NCBI GenBank assembly: GCA_963742305.1
Contig: CAVULN010000021.1
Coordinates: forward strand, 1-64,000
DNA from: Roseiarcus sp963742305
GTDB lineage: Bacteria > Pseudomonadota > Alphaproteobacteria > Rhizobiales > Beijerinckiaceae
Direction of reading: 5' to 3'
Length of the DNA stretch: 64,000 nt
Shown in pieces: positions 18,529-27,404 of this stretch; within the stretch, counting starts at the first letter, position 1, and each line of letters opens with the position of its first letter. The notes beneath the pieces were generated by a model. It worked only from the letters and a program-made list of their open reading frames with translations. It had not been told where the DNA came from and made no database searches. The translations under genes and the position numbers were made by a program.

Positions 18529-19544
18529 TGAGCGCGCCCGACGCATCGACAACGCGCCGCATCGCCGCGCACCTGACCCGCCGGGCGCGCTGGCGCTGGC
18601 CGGAGATCGCTTTCTGGCTCGCGGTTCTGACGGCGATCCTGGTCGCGCCCTCGCGCGCCGGTCTTTTCAACGAGATCCTGATCGCCGGCCTGTTCGCGCT
18701 GTCGCTCGATCTCATTCTTGGACTCGCGGGGATCGTCTCGCTCGGCCACGCGGCGTTTCTCGGCCTTGGCGCCTATGCTGCGGCCATTCTCGCCAACGGC
18801 GGCCTGGCCGACCCCATGTTCGGGCTTGCGTTCGGCGTCGCCGTGGCCGCGATCGCCGGCTTCGCGACCGCGCCGCTCCTGCTGCGTGGCGGCGATCTGA
18901 CCCGGCTCATGGTGACGCTCGGCGTGTCGCTGATGCTGGGCGAACTGGCCAACCGCCTGAGCTGGCTGACCGGCGGCGCGGATGGCCTCAACTTCGCCAT
19001 CGGACGGCTCTTCGGCCTGTTCCCGATCGACTTCACCGGGCAGCGCAACGCCGCGCTCTACTCTTACGCCGTCCTCTTCATCCTGTTCGCCGTTGCGCGT
19101 CGCCTCGCCCAGTCGCCCTTCGGACTTGCGCTCGCCGCCGTCCGGGAGAACCGCCTGCGCGCGGGCGCGCTCGGAATCGCGACCAGCCGGCGGATCGTCG
19201 CGATCTATACCGTCTCGGCGGCTTACGCCGGCGCGGCTGGGGCGCTGCTCGCCCAGACGACGCAGATCGCCTCGCTCGATCTCTTCGATTTTCATCGCTC
19301 GGCCGACGTCATGCTGATGCTGATCATCGGCGGCGCGGGCTATCTCTACGGGGGGCTCATCGGCGCGGCGGCGTTCATCGTGCTGAGGGACGTGATTTCC
19401 GCGGCGACGCCCGAATACTGGGAATTCTGGATAGGGGCCCTCCTGATCGCGCTCGTGCTGACCGGACGCGAGCGCGTCCGCGACGCGGCTGTCCGCGCCA
19501 TCTCTCTTGTCATGCCGAAGGGCGCCCGGCGGAGTGCGGCGTGA
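18528..19544 (+). CDS. Branched-chain amino acid-type ABC transporter permease (LivM-like)
   Basis: A 338-residue permease partner of LivH. It begins with a polar, Arg-rich cytoplasmic tail of about 30 residues, then hydrophobic helices with LILGLAGIVSLGHAAFLGLG and the ATPase-contact stretch AVRENRLRAGALGI. The start may also be the GTG one codon upstream. The stop overlaps the following ATPase start (GTGA), so the genes are translationally coupled. Confidence 0.92.
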   Translation: MSAPDASTTRRIAAHLTRRARWRWPEIAFWLAVLTAILVAPSRAGLFNEILIAGLFALSLDLILGLAGIVSLGHAAFLGLGAYAAAILANGGLADPMFGLAFGVAVAAIAGFATAPLLLRGGDLTRLMVTLGVSLMLGELANRLSWLTGGADGLNFAIGRLFGLFPIDFTGQRNAALYSYAVLFILFAVARRLAQSPFGLALAAVRENRLRAGALGIATSRRIVAIYTVSAAYAGAAGALLAQTTQIASLDLFDFHRSADVMLMLIIGGAGYLYGGLIGAAAFIVLRDVISAATPEYWEFWIGALLIALVLTGRERVRDAAVRAISLVMPKGARRSAA

Positions 19545-20294
19545 CCGCGGCCCTCGAGGCGCGTGGGCTCAAGCGCCACTTCGGCGCGCTGGTCGCGACC
19601 GACGATGTGTCATTCACGATTGAGCCCGGCGCCCGGCAGGCGCTGATCGGACCGAACGGCGCCGGCAAGACGACGCTCATCAATCTCCTGACCGGAGTGA
19701 TCAGGCCGGCCGCGGGCCAGGTCTTTTTGGAGGGGCGCGACGTCACTCGTCTCAAGCCGAGCGCGCGGGTCCGGATGGGGCTGTCGCGCACGTTCCAGAT
19801 CAATCAGCTGTTTCCCGATCTGACGCCGGCCGAGTCGATTGGGCTCGCGATCTCGGAGCGCAATGGCGCCGGGGCTGATTTCTGGCGGCTGGCGGGCGCC
19901 CGGCCAGCGATCGTCGCTGAAATCGCCGAACTCATGTCGCGATTCGGCCTCGAGACCGAGATGGACGTGCCCTACGCGGAAGCTCGCTTATGGCAAGCAG
20001 CGGCTCCTTGAGATCGCGCTCGCGCTCGCTTCGCGCCCGCGCGTGCTCCTGCTCGACGAACCGGCCGCAGGCGTCCCTGAGGAAGAACGGCGGGACATCC
20101 TCGCGGCCCTTGCGGGCCTTCCCTCCGATGTCGCGATCCTCCTGATCGAGCACGACATGGACCTCGTGTTCAATTTCGCCAATCGCATTTCCGTGTTGGC
20201 GGCGGGGAGGCTGTTGACCGAGGGCGCGCCGGAGGCGATCGCGAAGGATGAGCGCGTCCGCGCCGTCTATCTCGGCGAGGACGCGCATGGCTGA
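19541..20294 (+). CDS. Branched-chain amino acid-type ABC transporter ATPase (LivG-like)
   Basis: One of two ATPases of the importer. Walker A is GPNGAGKTTLINLL, the Q-loop region reads SRTFQINQLFPDLT, and Walker B is LLLDEPAAGV with the switch His in LIEHDMDLVF. The frame breaks once near 19980 where one extra base turns YAELAYGKQRLLEIAL into two frames; the ABC signature here is the degenerate YGKQRLLEIA of the LivG group. Repaired length is about 250 residues. It overlaps LivF by eight bases. A GTG start overlaps the LivM stop. Confidence 0.87.
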
Positions 20295-21000
20295 ACTCCT
20301 GAGCGTCGAACGATTGAGCGCTGGTTACGGCGAGGCGCGGATCGTCCATTCCGTCAGCTTCGCGGTTCAGGACGGCCAGTCGCTGGCGCTGCTCGGTCGC
20401 AACGGCGTCGGCAAGACGACTCTCATCGATTCGCTGATCGGCGTCACCACGCGCTTTGACGGCCGAATCGTGCTCGGCGGGGAGGATATCGCGCCCCTGC
20501 CGCCGCATCTGCGCGCCCGGCGCGGCGTTGGCTGGACGCCGCAGGAGCGCAACATCTTCCGCTCGCTGACCGTGGAAGAGAACCTGACCGCGGTCGCCCG
20601 TCCCGGACCCTGGACGGTCAAGCGCGCCTATCGGCTCTTTCCCCGCCTTGAGGAGCGGCGCGAGATCATGGGGCGGCGATTGTCGGGCGGAGAACAGCAA
20701 ATGCTGGCCATCGGCCGCGCGCTGGTCTTGAACCCGCGCCTGCTCCTGCTCGACGAGCCGACCGAGGGGCTCGCGCCGATCATCGTCGATGAATTGCTGG
20801 CGGCCTTGCGCGAACTCAGCCGTGCGGGGCTCACGATGATCATCGTCGAGCAGAAACCCAGGAAGATCCTGCCGTTCACCGATTCCGCGATCGTGCTCGA
20901 CCGCGGCGCGATCGCACACGCCGCGCCCAGCGCCGAACTTTTGGCAGATCCCACCGCACTCGACGCTCACCTCATCGCGGCCGGGAACGCTGGGCGATAG
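20287..21000 (+). CDS. Branched-chain amino acid-type ABC transporter ATPase (LivF-like)
   Basis: The second ATPase, 237 residues, intact. Walker A is GRNGVGKTTLIDSL, the Q-loop follows as GWTPQERNIFRSLTV, the signature is LSGGEQQMLAIGRAL and Walker B is LLLDEPTEGLAP. The ATG at 20287 overlaps the LivG stop. Last gene of the dehydrogenase-livKHMGF operon; the next gene faces it, ending 11 bases away. Confidence 0.93.
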   Translation: MAELLSVERLSAGYGEARIVHSVSFAVQDGQSLALLGRNGVGKTTLIDSLIGVTTRFDGRIVLGGEDIAPLPPHLRARRGVGWTPQERNIFRSLTVEENLTAVARPGPWTVKRAYRLFPRLEERREIMGRRLSGGEQQMLAIGRALVLNPRLLLLDEPTEGLAPIIVDELLAALRELSRAGLTMIIVEQKPRKILPFTDSAIVLDRGAIAHAAPSAELLADPTALDAHLIAAGNAGR

Positions 21001-21011
21001 GGAGCCGCGGT

Positions 21012-22053
21012 TTACTGCGCCGCCTTCTCCCACGGCGACGGCACGCCGATCCGGATGGCCCGCGAGAAATCCGGCGACCGGTCGGCGGCTTTCGCCCGCT
21101 CGCTGATGCGCGCACGGTCCATGAGTTCGCTGAGCGGCATCGTCGTGACCACGACCTGCTGGTCATAGAGGTAGCCGGGCAAGAAGCCGTTGACGACAAG
21201 CCGCCAGTCGAACGGGAAAGCGCCGCCTGCGGCGCGCACGATCTTGAAGACGGCAGTCGCGCAATTGGCGGTGATGGAATTGTACCATTTCGGTCGCGTG
21301 GCGAGCGCGGTCGAACTCGCTGACATATTCCATCAACAGCGCGCGGGCCTGGCTCGGCGGGGTGTTCAGCCGGTAGAGACGCACGTCCTCGCCGCGCACG
21401 TTCGTGCGCAGCCTCACCGAATCGCGTTCGGTGGTGGCGAGATAGACGAGGGTGTGGGATTTGAACGCATCGGCGATCGGCGAGAACACGCTCGACTTCT
21501 CGCGCCTCACCTCAACCGACCAGGCGATGTGGTCGCCGTCCTCGAAGCCGAAGCTCATGATGACATGCGCCATTTCCGGCCCCGCCCAATAGGCGAGGAA
21601 CAGGTCAAGCGTCTTCAGCTTCGAGAGGTCGTAAGCTCGCCGGCTCCACTTTTCGGTGAAGTCCTTGTCGGTGCGCCAGTCGAAGTCCCGGACGTCGGAA
21701 AGCGTCAGAATGTCGCCCTCAACCGAACCCGTCGTCTGACGCGCGACGTCGGGCGCCCAGTCTCCATCAAGCGGCGGCTTGATCGCGCCCCACCAGACGG
21801 CAAGGCCCCCGAAGGCGATGGCGAAGACAGCGAGCGCGATCGAGCCGCGGCGCATGATGAGCGCCGCGACCGCCACAATCCCGAGCGCCGCGAACAGAAT
21901 CGACGCGGCGACCCTCAAGCCTTCCGGCGCGGGAAACCGGAAAAAGAGCGCCAGCGCGCCCCACGCGGTCACTGGGGCGATGACGACCGCCGCGGCGAGG
22001 ACGCGAAGAAGCGTTGCGACGAGCCGTCCCCACCCCGGTGTCGCTTCGCGCAT
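21012..22053 (-). CDS. DUF4105 (Lnb N-terminal domain-like) membrane protein
   Basis: The N-terminus has two to three membrane segments (VLAAAVVIAPVTAWGALALF and following). A periplasmic DUF4105 domain comes next, seen in HVIMSFGFEDGDHIAWSVEV and in WYNSITANCATAVFK, where the conserved Asn-Cys-x-Thr forms the presumed active site of this papain-like fold. The frame breaks once near 21290 by one extra G; the repaired length is about 346 residues. The function is unknown. Related domains occur in lipoprotein N-acyl transferase Lnb, so a lipid or lipoprotein role is possible. Confidence 0.75.
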
Positions 22054-22127
22054 GCGGCTCCCCCCAAAAAGCCGGCGCGGCTGGCTCGCGCTTGAACGGC
22101 GTCCCCGAAAGACGGGCTCGCCAACCC

Positions 22128-22397
22128 TCAGTCGACCGTGGGCGCGATCGCGGAAGCCTCGATGGTCCCGCCGAATCCCGAGTAGGTCAACGTCACCTTC
22201 TCGCCGGCTTTCAGGCCCTTGATGTTGACGCCGCGTGCGGCCTTATAGGTCGCGCCACTCTGCAAAGTGACAACATGCTGCATCAGGTCGATGGACCTTA
22301 TGGTCCCGGTCGTCCGGTAGGTTGCGTCCGACGCAAAGGCGATGGGAGCCGCGCCAAGAATTCCCAAGGCGGCCAACGCGCTGAGCGTTCTCGTCAT
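22128..22397 (-). CDS. DUF1344 small periplasmic protein
   Basis: An 89-residue protein with a signal peptide (MTRTLSALAALGILGAAPIA, then FASD) and a short beta-rich domain containing TGTIRSIDLMQHVVTLQSG and AGEKVTLTYS. This matches the DUF1344 family of Hyphomicrobiales, of unknown function. It lies 51 bases downstream of the exported methyltransferase-like gene on the same strand, so the two may be cotranscribed. Confidence 0.75.
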   Translation of the reverse strand: MTRTLSALAALGILGAAPIAFASDATYRTTGTIRSIDLMQHVVTLQSGATYKAARGVNIKGLKAGEKVTLTYSGFGGTIEASAIAPTVD

Positions 22398-22448
22398 CGA
22401 TCGTTCCTTTCCTTGAAGGCCGGCTCGGGGCGAACCACGGAAACCCCG

Positions 22449-23276
22449 TCAGCCCTCGCTCTGATGGCCGCCGGACAGCGGCACGAAGGGAATCACCTTG
22501 CCGCCGAAAATGTCCGAGCGCGCGACCGAAGGGGCGCCGTCGGCGCCGACCTTCTTGACCACCTTGAGGATGTGCTGGGCGCCCGGCGGACCAATCGGAA
22601 TGACCATGATCCCGCTTGGCTTCAATTGCTGGAGCAACGGCGGCGGGATGTGGTCGATGCCGCAGGTGACGATGATCTTGTCGAACGGGGCCGCCTCCGG
22701 CCAGCCGTAGTAGCCGTCGCCGCTTCGGGTCTCGATCGCCGCATATTCGCGGTAGCCGGCGCTGATCAGCCGATCATAGACCAGGCGGGTGCGGCTGGCG
22801 AGTTCGGGAATGATTTCGATCGAATGGACATGAGGGGTGAGAGAGGTGAGCAAAGCCGACTGGAAGCCCGAGCCGGTGCCGATTTCGAGCACCTTGTCGG
22901 CGCTGCGAATGTCGAGCGCGCTCGTCATGCGACCCATCGTGCCCGGCGGGGTGATGGTGACTCCGAACCCGATATCGAGATAGTGCCCGACATAGGCGTT
23001 TTCCCGGTCCTCCGGCAGGACGAACTCCTGGCGCGGCGTCATCAGGAAGGCTCGCTTATCGGCTTCGGTCCACAGGTCGTGGAAACTGAGCAGCACCTGA
23101 TAGCGGTCCCAGCGCCGCTCGAGGTATTTGGCGTCCTCCGCCGGCCGGTTGGCCGTCATCCAGGCGACGAACGCGGCCTTGCTCGAAAGCGGCAGCCCCT
23201 CGGCGGCCAGCGCCGCGAGCGGCCAGGACGCGGCGACACCGGCTGCCGCGCCAAGGAGAAATTCGCGTCTGAGCAT
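22449..23276 (-). CDS. Protein-L-isoaspartate O-methyltransferase-like protein with Tat signal
   Basis: A 275-residue PCMT-family protein. The SAM-binding motif is VLEIGTGSGFQSALL, with NAYVGHYLDIGFG and TCGIDHIPPPLLQQLKP as in PCMT. Unlike the normal cytoplasmic repair enzyme it begins MLRREFLLGAAAGVAASW, a twin-arginine signal peptide (RREFLLG), followed by ALAAEG as a plausible cleavage site. ATG 23276 was chosen because it opens this signal. Export of a SAM-dependent enzyme is unusual, since SAM is not known to be abundant in the periplasm, so the activity or cofactor supply is open. Confidence 0.82.
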   Translation of the reverse strand: MLRREFLLGAAAGVAASWPLAALAAEGLPLSSKAAFVAWMTANRPAEDAKYLERRWDRYQVLLSFHDLWTEADKRAFLMTPRQEFVLPEDRENAYVGHYLDIGFGVTITPPGTMGRMTSALDIRSADKVLEIGTGSGFQSALLTSLTPHVHSIEIIPELASRTRLVYDRLISAGYREYAAIETRSGDGYYGWPEAAPFDKIIVTCGIDHIPPPLLQQLKPSGIMVIPIGPPGAQHILKVVKKVGADGAPSVARSDIFGGKVIPFVPLSGGHQSEG

Positions 23277-23326
23277 CAAGGCTCCCTTGATCGATGAGGA
23301 CAAAGACTCGTGATTCAAGCGCGCGT

Positions 23327-24190
23327 CTAGCATGACGAATGATCCGGATTGTGACGCGAGCATGGCCGGCGCCGATCGCCGGGCGCGGGCGAGCGCGTGA
23401 GCCGGGCCGCCAGGAAAGCGTGCAATTCCGCCCAAGCCCGCGAGGCCGCGCTGCGGTCATAGGCGAGGGTCATGCCCATGACTTTCACGCCCACGCCAAA
23501 CTCGGGGAGGTCGAAGGCGTGAGCCGCGGCGGGATAGACCACGAGCTTCACAATGCCGGGCGCCTGCTTTTTCGCCAGCTCCGCGCAATCGGCCGCCGGA
23601 GTCACATCGTCTCGCGCGCCGACGAGAATGAGCGTCGGGATCGTCAGCCTCGCGTCGGCCGCATTGGCGCAGGGCGGATAGAAAGCCGCCGCGGCCGTGA
23701 AGCCTTTAGCGCGCCCACCGGTCGCGATCTTGAGCGCCGTATCGCCGCCTTGCGAAAACCCGACCGCCGCGATCCGGGCGGGATCGACATCGGACATGCG
23801 GGAGAGCCAGGCGAGCGCGCCATAGGCGTCGGCCAGGGCTGGTTGAAAGTCGACGGCGCAGGTGTCCTTCAAGCCGCGGGTCCCAAAGTCGTCGACGAAC
23901 AGCGCGACAAAGCCCCAGGCGGCGATCCGCTCGCCGATCGAGGTCCGCTCCTGCGGCAGGCCGAGGCAGGTGTGCAGAAGGACAACGGCGGGGAAAGGGC
24001 CTCTTCCCCGCGGCCTCGTCAGGTAGCCCTGCACCTCCTCGCTCTGGCCGGCGCTCCTGAACCTGACCAGTTCCTCCGCGGCGGCGGGAGCGCAGGCGGC
24101 CAGCAGCCCCAACAGCGCCGCCGCGGCGAGCCCCAGGCAGGCGAGAGAGAGCCGCGCGCCAGAGCGCGCTCCTGAGCGCGAGGCGCACAT
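23327..24190 (-). CDS. Dienelactone hydrolase family alpha/beta-hydrolase, lipoprotein
   Basis: A 287-residue alpha/beta hydrolase. The nucleophile elbow reads GFSQGGD with Ser where classical dienelactone hydrolases have Cys. The acid is probably in VGARDDVTPAA and the histidine in PAAAHAFDLP. The N-terminus from ATG 24190 has a hydrophobic segment ending in the lipobox LLAAC, so the protein is probably lipid-anchored in the envelope. A longer start at 24304 would overlap the upstream VOC gene and is less likely. The substrate is unknown. Confidence 0.8.
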   Translation of the reverse strand: MCASRSGARSGARLSLACLGLAAAALLGLLAACAPAAAEELVRFRSAGQSEEVQGYLTRPRGRGPFPAVVLLHTCLGLPQERTSIGERIAAWGFVALFVDDFGTRGLKDTCAVDFQPALADAYGALAWLSRMSDVDPARIAAVGFSQGGDTALKIATGGRAKGFTAAAAFYPPCANAADARLTIPTLILVGARDDVTPAADCAELAKKQAPGIVKLVVYPAAAHAFDLPEFGVGVKVMGMTLAYDRSAASRAWAELHAFLAARLTRSPAPGDRRRPCSRHNPDHSSC

Positions 24191-24276
24191 CGGACGCGCC
24201 TGCTTTTGACGCCCTCCCGGATCGGCCCATCCGCGGGCCGGCCAGGACCAAAAGGCGTCACGAGCAGGCTCAGCCG

Positions 24277-24882
24277 TCACTTCGACGGGTCTTTCGGACT
24301 CCACAGGACCGTCGTTGCATCCTTTTCGTAGGCCATGCCGTTCGGATAGGAGATCGCCTCCAATTGAAGGCCCCAGGGCGCATTGAAATAGACGATCGCC
24401 TGACCCGCGGCCGGTCCCTCGGTGATCGGGATCGGGCCCATCATCGTCTTGACCCCCTTGGCGCGGAGATAGTCCGCCGCGGCTTTGATATCGTCGACGT
24501 AAAAGGCGATGTGGTAGCCGCCGACATCGCTATTCTTGGGCTGGACGACTTTCTGATCCGGGGATTGATAGCTGAAGAGCTCGATGTTCGAGCCCATGCC
24601 GCAGCGGACCAGCGTGATCTGGTTGATCACCGTCTTCGGATCGACGCCGAGAGCGTCCTTCATGAACGTGCCGTCCGGCTTGGGATCGGCGATCGGCCCG
24701 AAGGACATCGCCTTCTTGCACCCGAGCACGTCGACGAAGAAGGTCAGCGCCTCGTTCATGTCCGGCACCGTGACGCCGGTATGGTCGTGGCCGCGCAATC
24801 CCGGCAGCCCGTCCGCTTTGACCGCCCCTGATCCGATCGCCGCAGCCACCGCCGCCACGCAGCAAAGAACGCCCTTCCGCAT
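24277..24882 (-). CDS. VOC family protein with signal peptide
   Basis: A 201-residue vicinal-oxygen-chelate protein (glyoxalase/bleomycin resistance/extradiol fold). A signal peptide (MRKGVLCCVAAVAAAIGSG) precedes the first module GHDHTGVTVPDMNEALTFF. A second half has GYHIAFYVDDIKAAADYL and ends with the PWGLQLEAISYP metal-ligand strand. His of HTGV, His of YHIAF and Glu of QLEAIS are the likely metal ligands. Exported VOC proteins are uncommon and this one's substrate is unknown. It lies 86 bases upstream of the hydrolase. Confidence 0.82.
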   Translation of the reverse strand: MRKGVLCCVAAVAAAIGSGAVKADGLPGLRGHDHTGVTVPDMNEALTFFVDVLGCKKAMSFGPIADPKPDGTFMKDALGVDPKTVINQITLVRCGMGSNIELFSYQSPDQKVVQPKNSDVGGYHIAFYVDDIKAAADYLRAKGVKTMMGPIPITEGPAAGQAIVYFNAPWGLQLEAISYPNGMAYEKDATTVLWSPKDPSK

Positions 24883-25062
24883 GCTTTCCTCCTTGTGCTC
24901 GCGGCTCCACGCGCCGCTATTGTCCCGCTGCGACCGCCGCGGCCAAAGTGGGTCGACGCCAATCCGGATTGACGGCAGGCAGGGGAATTCGGCGCAAAAG
25001 CGCTCCTCTCAAGCCGCGGCGAAGGCGGGAACCCGGCGGCCTCTCGCTCCTCGCGCGCGCCG

Positions 25063-26265
25063 TCACCTCAGTTCAGCGGTGAACTTCTGGATCTTCTTGC
25101 ACGCCTTCTCGAGCTCCTCGAGCGAGGTCGCGTAGGAGACGCGGAAGTTCGGGCCCTGGCCGAAGGCCGAGCCCTGAACGGCCGCGACCCCCTCCTGTTC
25201 CAGAAGCTCGGTGACGAAGTCCTCGTCCGTTCCGATCACCTTGCCGGACGGCGCCTTTCTGCCGATCGCCTCCGCGCAGGATGGATAGACGTAGAACGCC
25301 CCCTCCGGCTTCGGGCACTTCAGGTGCTTGGCCTGCCCCAGCATCGAGACGACGAGGTCGCGCCGCTCCTCGAACGCCTTGCGGCGCACGGAGATGAAGT
25401 CCTGCGGTCCGTTCAGCGCCTCGACCGACGCCCATTGGGCGATGGTGCAGGCGCCCGAGGTCTGCTGCCCCTGCACCATGTCCATGGCCTTGATGAGCTC
25501 GGAAGGGCCGGCGGCGTAGCCGATGCGCCAGCCGGTCATCGCGTAGGATTTGGAGACGCCGTTCATGGTCAGCGTGCGGCCTTTGAGGCCCGGCTCGATC
25601 TGCGCGGGCGTGGTGAACACGAAGTCGCCATAGACCAGATGCTCGTACATGTCGTCGGTCAGCACCCAGACATGAGGATGGCGCATCAGCACGTCGGTCA
25701 GCGCCTTCAGCTCGCTTTCCGTGTAGGCCGCGCCCGAGGGGTTCGAAGGCGAGTTGAGCACCACCCACTTGGTGCGGGGCGTGATCGCGCGCTCGAGGTC
25801 CTCCGGCTGGAGCTTGAAGCCCTTGTCGATCGTGGTCGGCACGATGACCGGCGTGCCGCGGTTGATCGCGACCATCTCGGGGTAGCTCACCCAATAGGGC
25901 GCCGGAATGATGACTTCGTCGCCCTCGTTCATGGTGACGAGAAAGGCGTTGTAGAGGATCTGCTTGCCTCCGGTCGCGACGATCGTGTCGGAAGCCTTGT
26001 AGTCGAGACCGTTCTCACGGCTGAACTTGGCCGCGATCGCCTCGCGCAACGGGGGAATGCCGAGCACCGGGGGATACTTGGTCTCGCCGCGCTCGATCGC
26101 CTCGATCGCCGCCCGCTTGATGTTGTCCGGCGTGTCGAAATCGGGCTCGCCGACCGAAAGCGAGATCACCTCCCGCCCTTTGGCTTTGAGGTCGCGCGCC
26201 TTCTGCGTCACCGCGATGGTCGCGGATGGCTTAACGCGAGAGAGGACGTCGGCGAGGAAGGCCAT
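25063..26265 (-). CDS. aatA: Aspartate aminotransferase (AatA, class I PLP)
   Basis: A 400-residue fold-type I aminotransferase. It has SLSVGEPDFDTPDNI at the start, PYWVSYPEM, the NSPSNPSGAAY substrate loop, and the PLP lysine in MNGVSKSYAMTGWRIGYAAG. The sequence is of the bifunctional aspartate/prephenate aminotransferase type widespread in alphaproteobacteria, linking oxaloacetate and glutamate metabolism. It is transcribed alone with nearly 670 bases free upstream. Confidence 0.95.
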   Translation of the reverse strand: MAFLADVLSRVKPSATIAVTQKARDLKAKGREVISLSVGEPDFDTPDNIKRAAIEAIERGETKYPPVLGIPPLREAIAAKFSRENGLDYKASDTIVATGGKQILYNAFLVTMNEGDEVIIPAPYWVSYPEMVAINRGTPVIVPTTIDKGFKLQPEDLERAITPRTKWVVLNSPSNPSGAAYTESELKALTDVLMRHPHVWVLTDDMYEHLVYGDFVFTTPAQIEPGLKGRTLTMNGVSKSYAMTGWRIGYAAGPSELIKAMDMVQGQQTSGACTIAQWASVEALNGPQDFISVRRKAFEERRDLVVSMLGQAKHLKCPKPEGAFYVYPSCAEAIGRKAPSGKVIGTDEDFVTELLEQEGVAAVQGSAFGQGPNFRVSYATSLEELEKACKKIQKFTAELR

Positions 26266-26932
26266 GTGCGAACTGGCGCCTTTCGGTTGCGAAACAAATT
26301 GCGCGGCGCACCTATAGAGAGGCGAGCCTTGGGGGGCAACATTGCCGCGAGGCGGCCGACGGGCCAGGCGCGCGCGAGGAGCGCGGGCGACGTGACGCGC
26401 GCCCCGGAGCGCACAAAGTTACGCCCGCCAACGATTCCAGGGCCTTGGGCGCGCTTTCGCGCAACTCTTTCGCGCCACCTGCGGCTCGCTCCGGCGCGCC
26501 GAAGACGAGGATGCGCGGCCCGCCGGACCGTTTCGCTTCGAGCCTGGACGCAGCCGAGAGGCGGCCGCTGCTCATTTCGCCCTGCGAAACGAAAGCGTTT
26601 CGCCGTCGCGATCCTAACTCATTGGAATCGTTACAGACGCCGAATCAGTCATTTCGCGGGACCGTTTGTTTTCAGCGGCTTAACCCCGATTTCATTGCGC
26701 CGTTTTCGCTTTGCGGCCCGTGCGTCCGGTTTCCGGACGCCGAATCCGTCGTCCATGGGAAATACGAATTGGCTCGTCGGTATTTCTGGAAAACAATATC
26801 AAACGCTCCCCACCCTGGCAAGAGATTGTCGCAGGACTTGTCGGATGGCGCCCCGAGGCCGAGGGCGATGGTCGGAGAAATCAGAACAAAGACTGAGAGC
26901 CCGGTTCCGGTTCCATCGGAATCGACGAGGCT
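26266..26932. other. Long intergenic region with hairpins and direct repeats
   Basis: No gene is supported here. The part nearest aatA must hold its promoter. From 26410 to 26485 lies a copy of the repeat also seen at 8529-8591. At 26585-26602 is a perfect hairpin CGAAACG-AAAG-CGTTTCG, and at 26722-26740 another, GCGTCCGG-TTT-CCGGACGC. A 15-base direct repeat GACGCCGAATCnGTC occurs at 26636 and again exactly 100 bases later at 26736. The second half is AT-richer than the flanks. A small structured RNA is possible but none of the known families was recognised. Confidence 0.45.
26410..26485. repeat. Dispersed intergenic repeat, copy B
   Basis: Second copy of the element at 8529-8591, beginning GCACAAAGTTAC and ending in GCGGC. 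The two copies agree in several blocks separated by substitutions and a short insertion. It lies upstream of aatA on the opposite side from the gene body. Confidence 0.4.
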
Positions 26933-26934
26933 CT
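26896..26934 (-). terminator. Possible terminator of the DUF1398 gene
   Basis: A six-pair stem, AGAGCC at 26896-26901 with GGCTCT at 26929-26934, encloses a loop rich in GGTTCC/GGAACC-like pairs and overlaps the stop codon. On the minus strand it is followed by a T-rich but interrupted tract (CAGTCTTTGTTCTG). It is a weak candidate. Confidence 0.3.
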
Positions 26935-27367
26935 AGGCGGCTGTGCGGCCGGCGCTCGCGGCCGGCTGCGCGCCGGGAAAATACTCGGTATGCGTTTCGC
27001 CGGCGCGGCCCCAATAGAGCGCCCGCTTGCCGAGGAGAGAAACCAGGTAGCCGGCGCAGCCAGCCCTCGCGACCTTGGCGCAGAAGCCCTGGTAGGTATA
27101 GCCGGGGACAAGCGCCTGGGCCTCGCGGATCGCCTCCTTGATCGCGGCCTCATCGAAGCGTTCGGCCACCTTTTCGGTCGGCGCCGTCTTAAGCTCGATC
27201 GCCTCGCCGTCCGGCCCGTAATAGATGCGGGTCGAACGGCGGAAATCGACGGCATAGCCGTCGAAGCCCGCCGCCATCAGCGTCCGCACGCTCTCCGGGA
27301 AGCTCATCGCGCCCGATTCGGAGCCCTCGTTTGTGGCGCGGGCGACGTCTTGCCAGTTCGCGTTCAT
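26933..27367 (-). CDS. DUF1398 family protein (YbcV-like)
   Basis: A 144-residue soluble protein. The central part, VDFRRSTRIYYGPDGEAIEL and FCAKVARAGCAGYLVSLLGKRALYWGR, matches the DUF1398 family typified by E. coli YbcV, of unknown function. It follows the marR gene on the same strand after 37 bases, so it may be regulated by, or be a target of, that repressor. Confidence 0.75.
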   Translation of the reverse strand: MNANWQDVARATNEGSESGAMSFPESVRTLMAAGFDGYAVDFRRSTRIYYGPDGEAIELKTAPTEKVAERFDEAAIKEAIREAQALVPGYTYQGFCAKVARAGCAGYLVSLLGKRALYWGRAGETHTEYFPGAQPAASAGRTAA

Positions 27368-27404
27368 GTCGGTGTCCTTTCCTGGGGTTGGAATCCGCCG
27401 GTCA

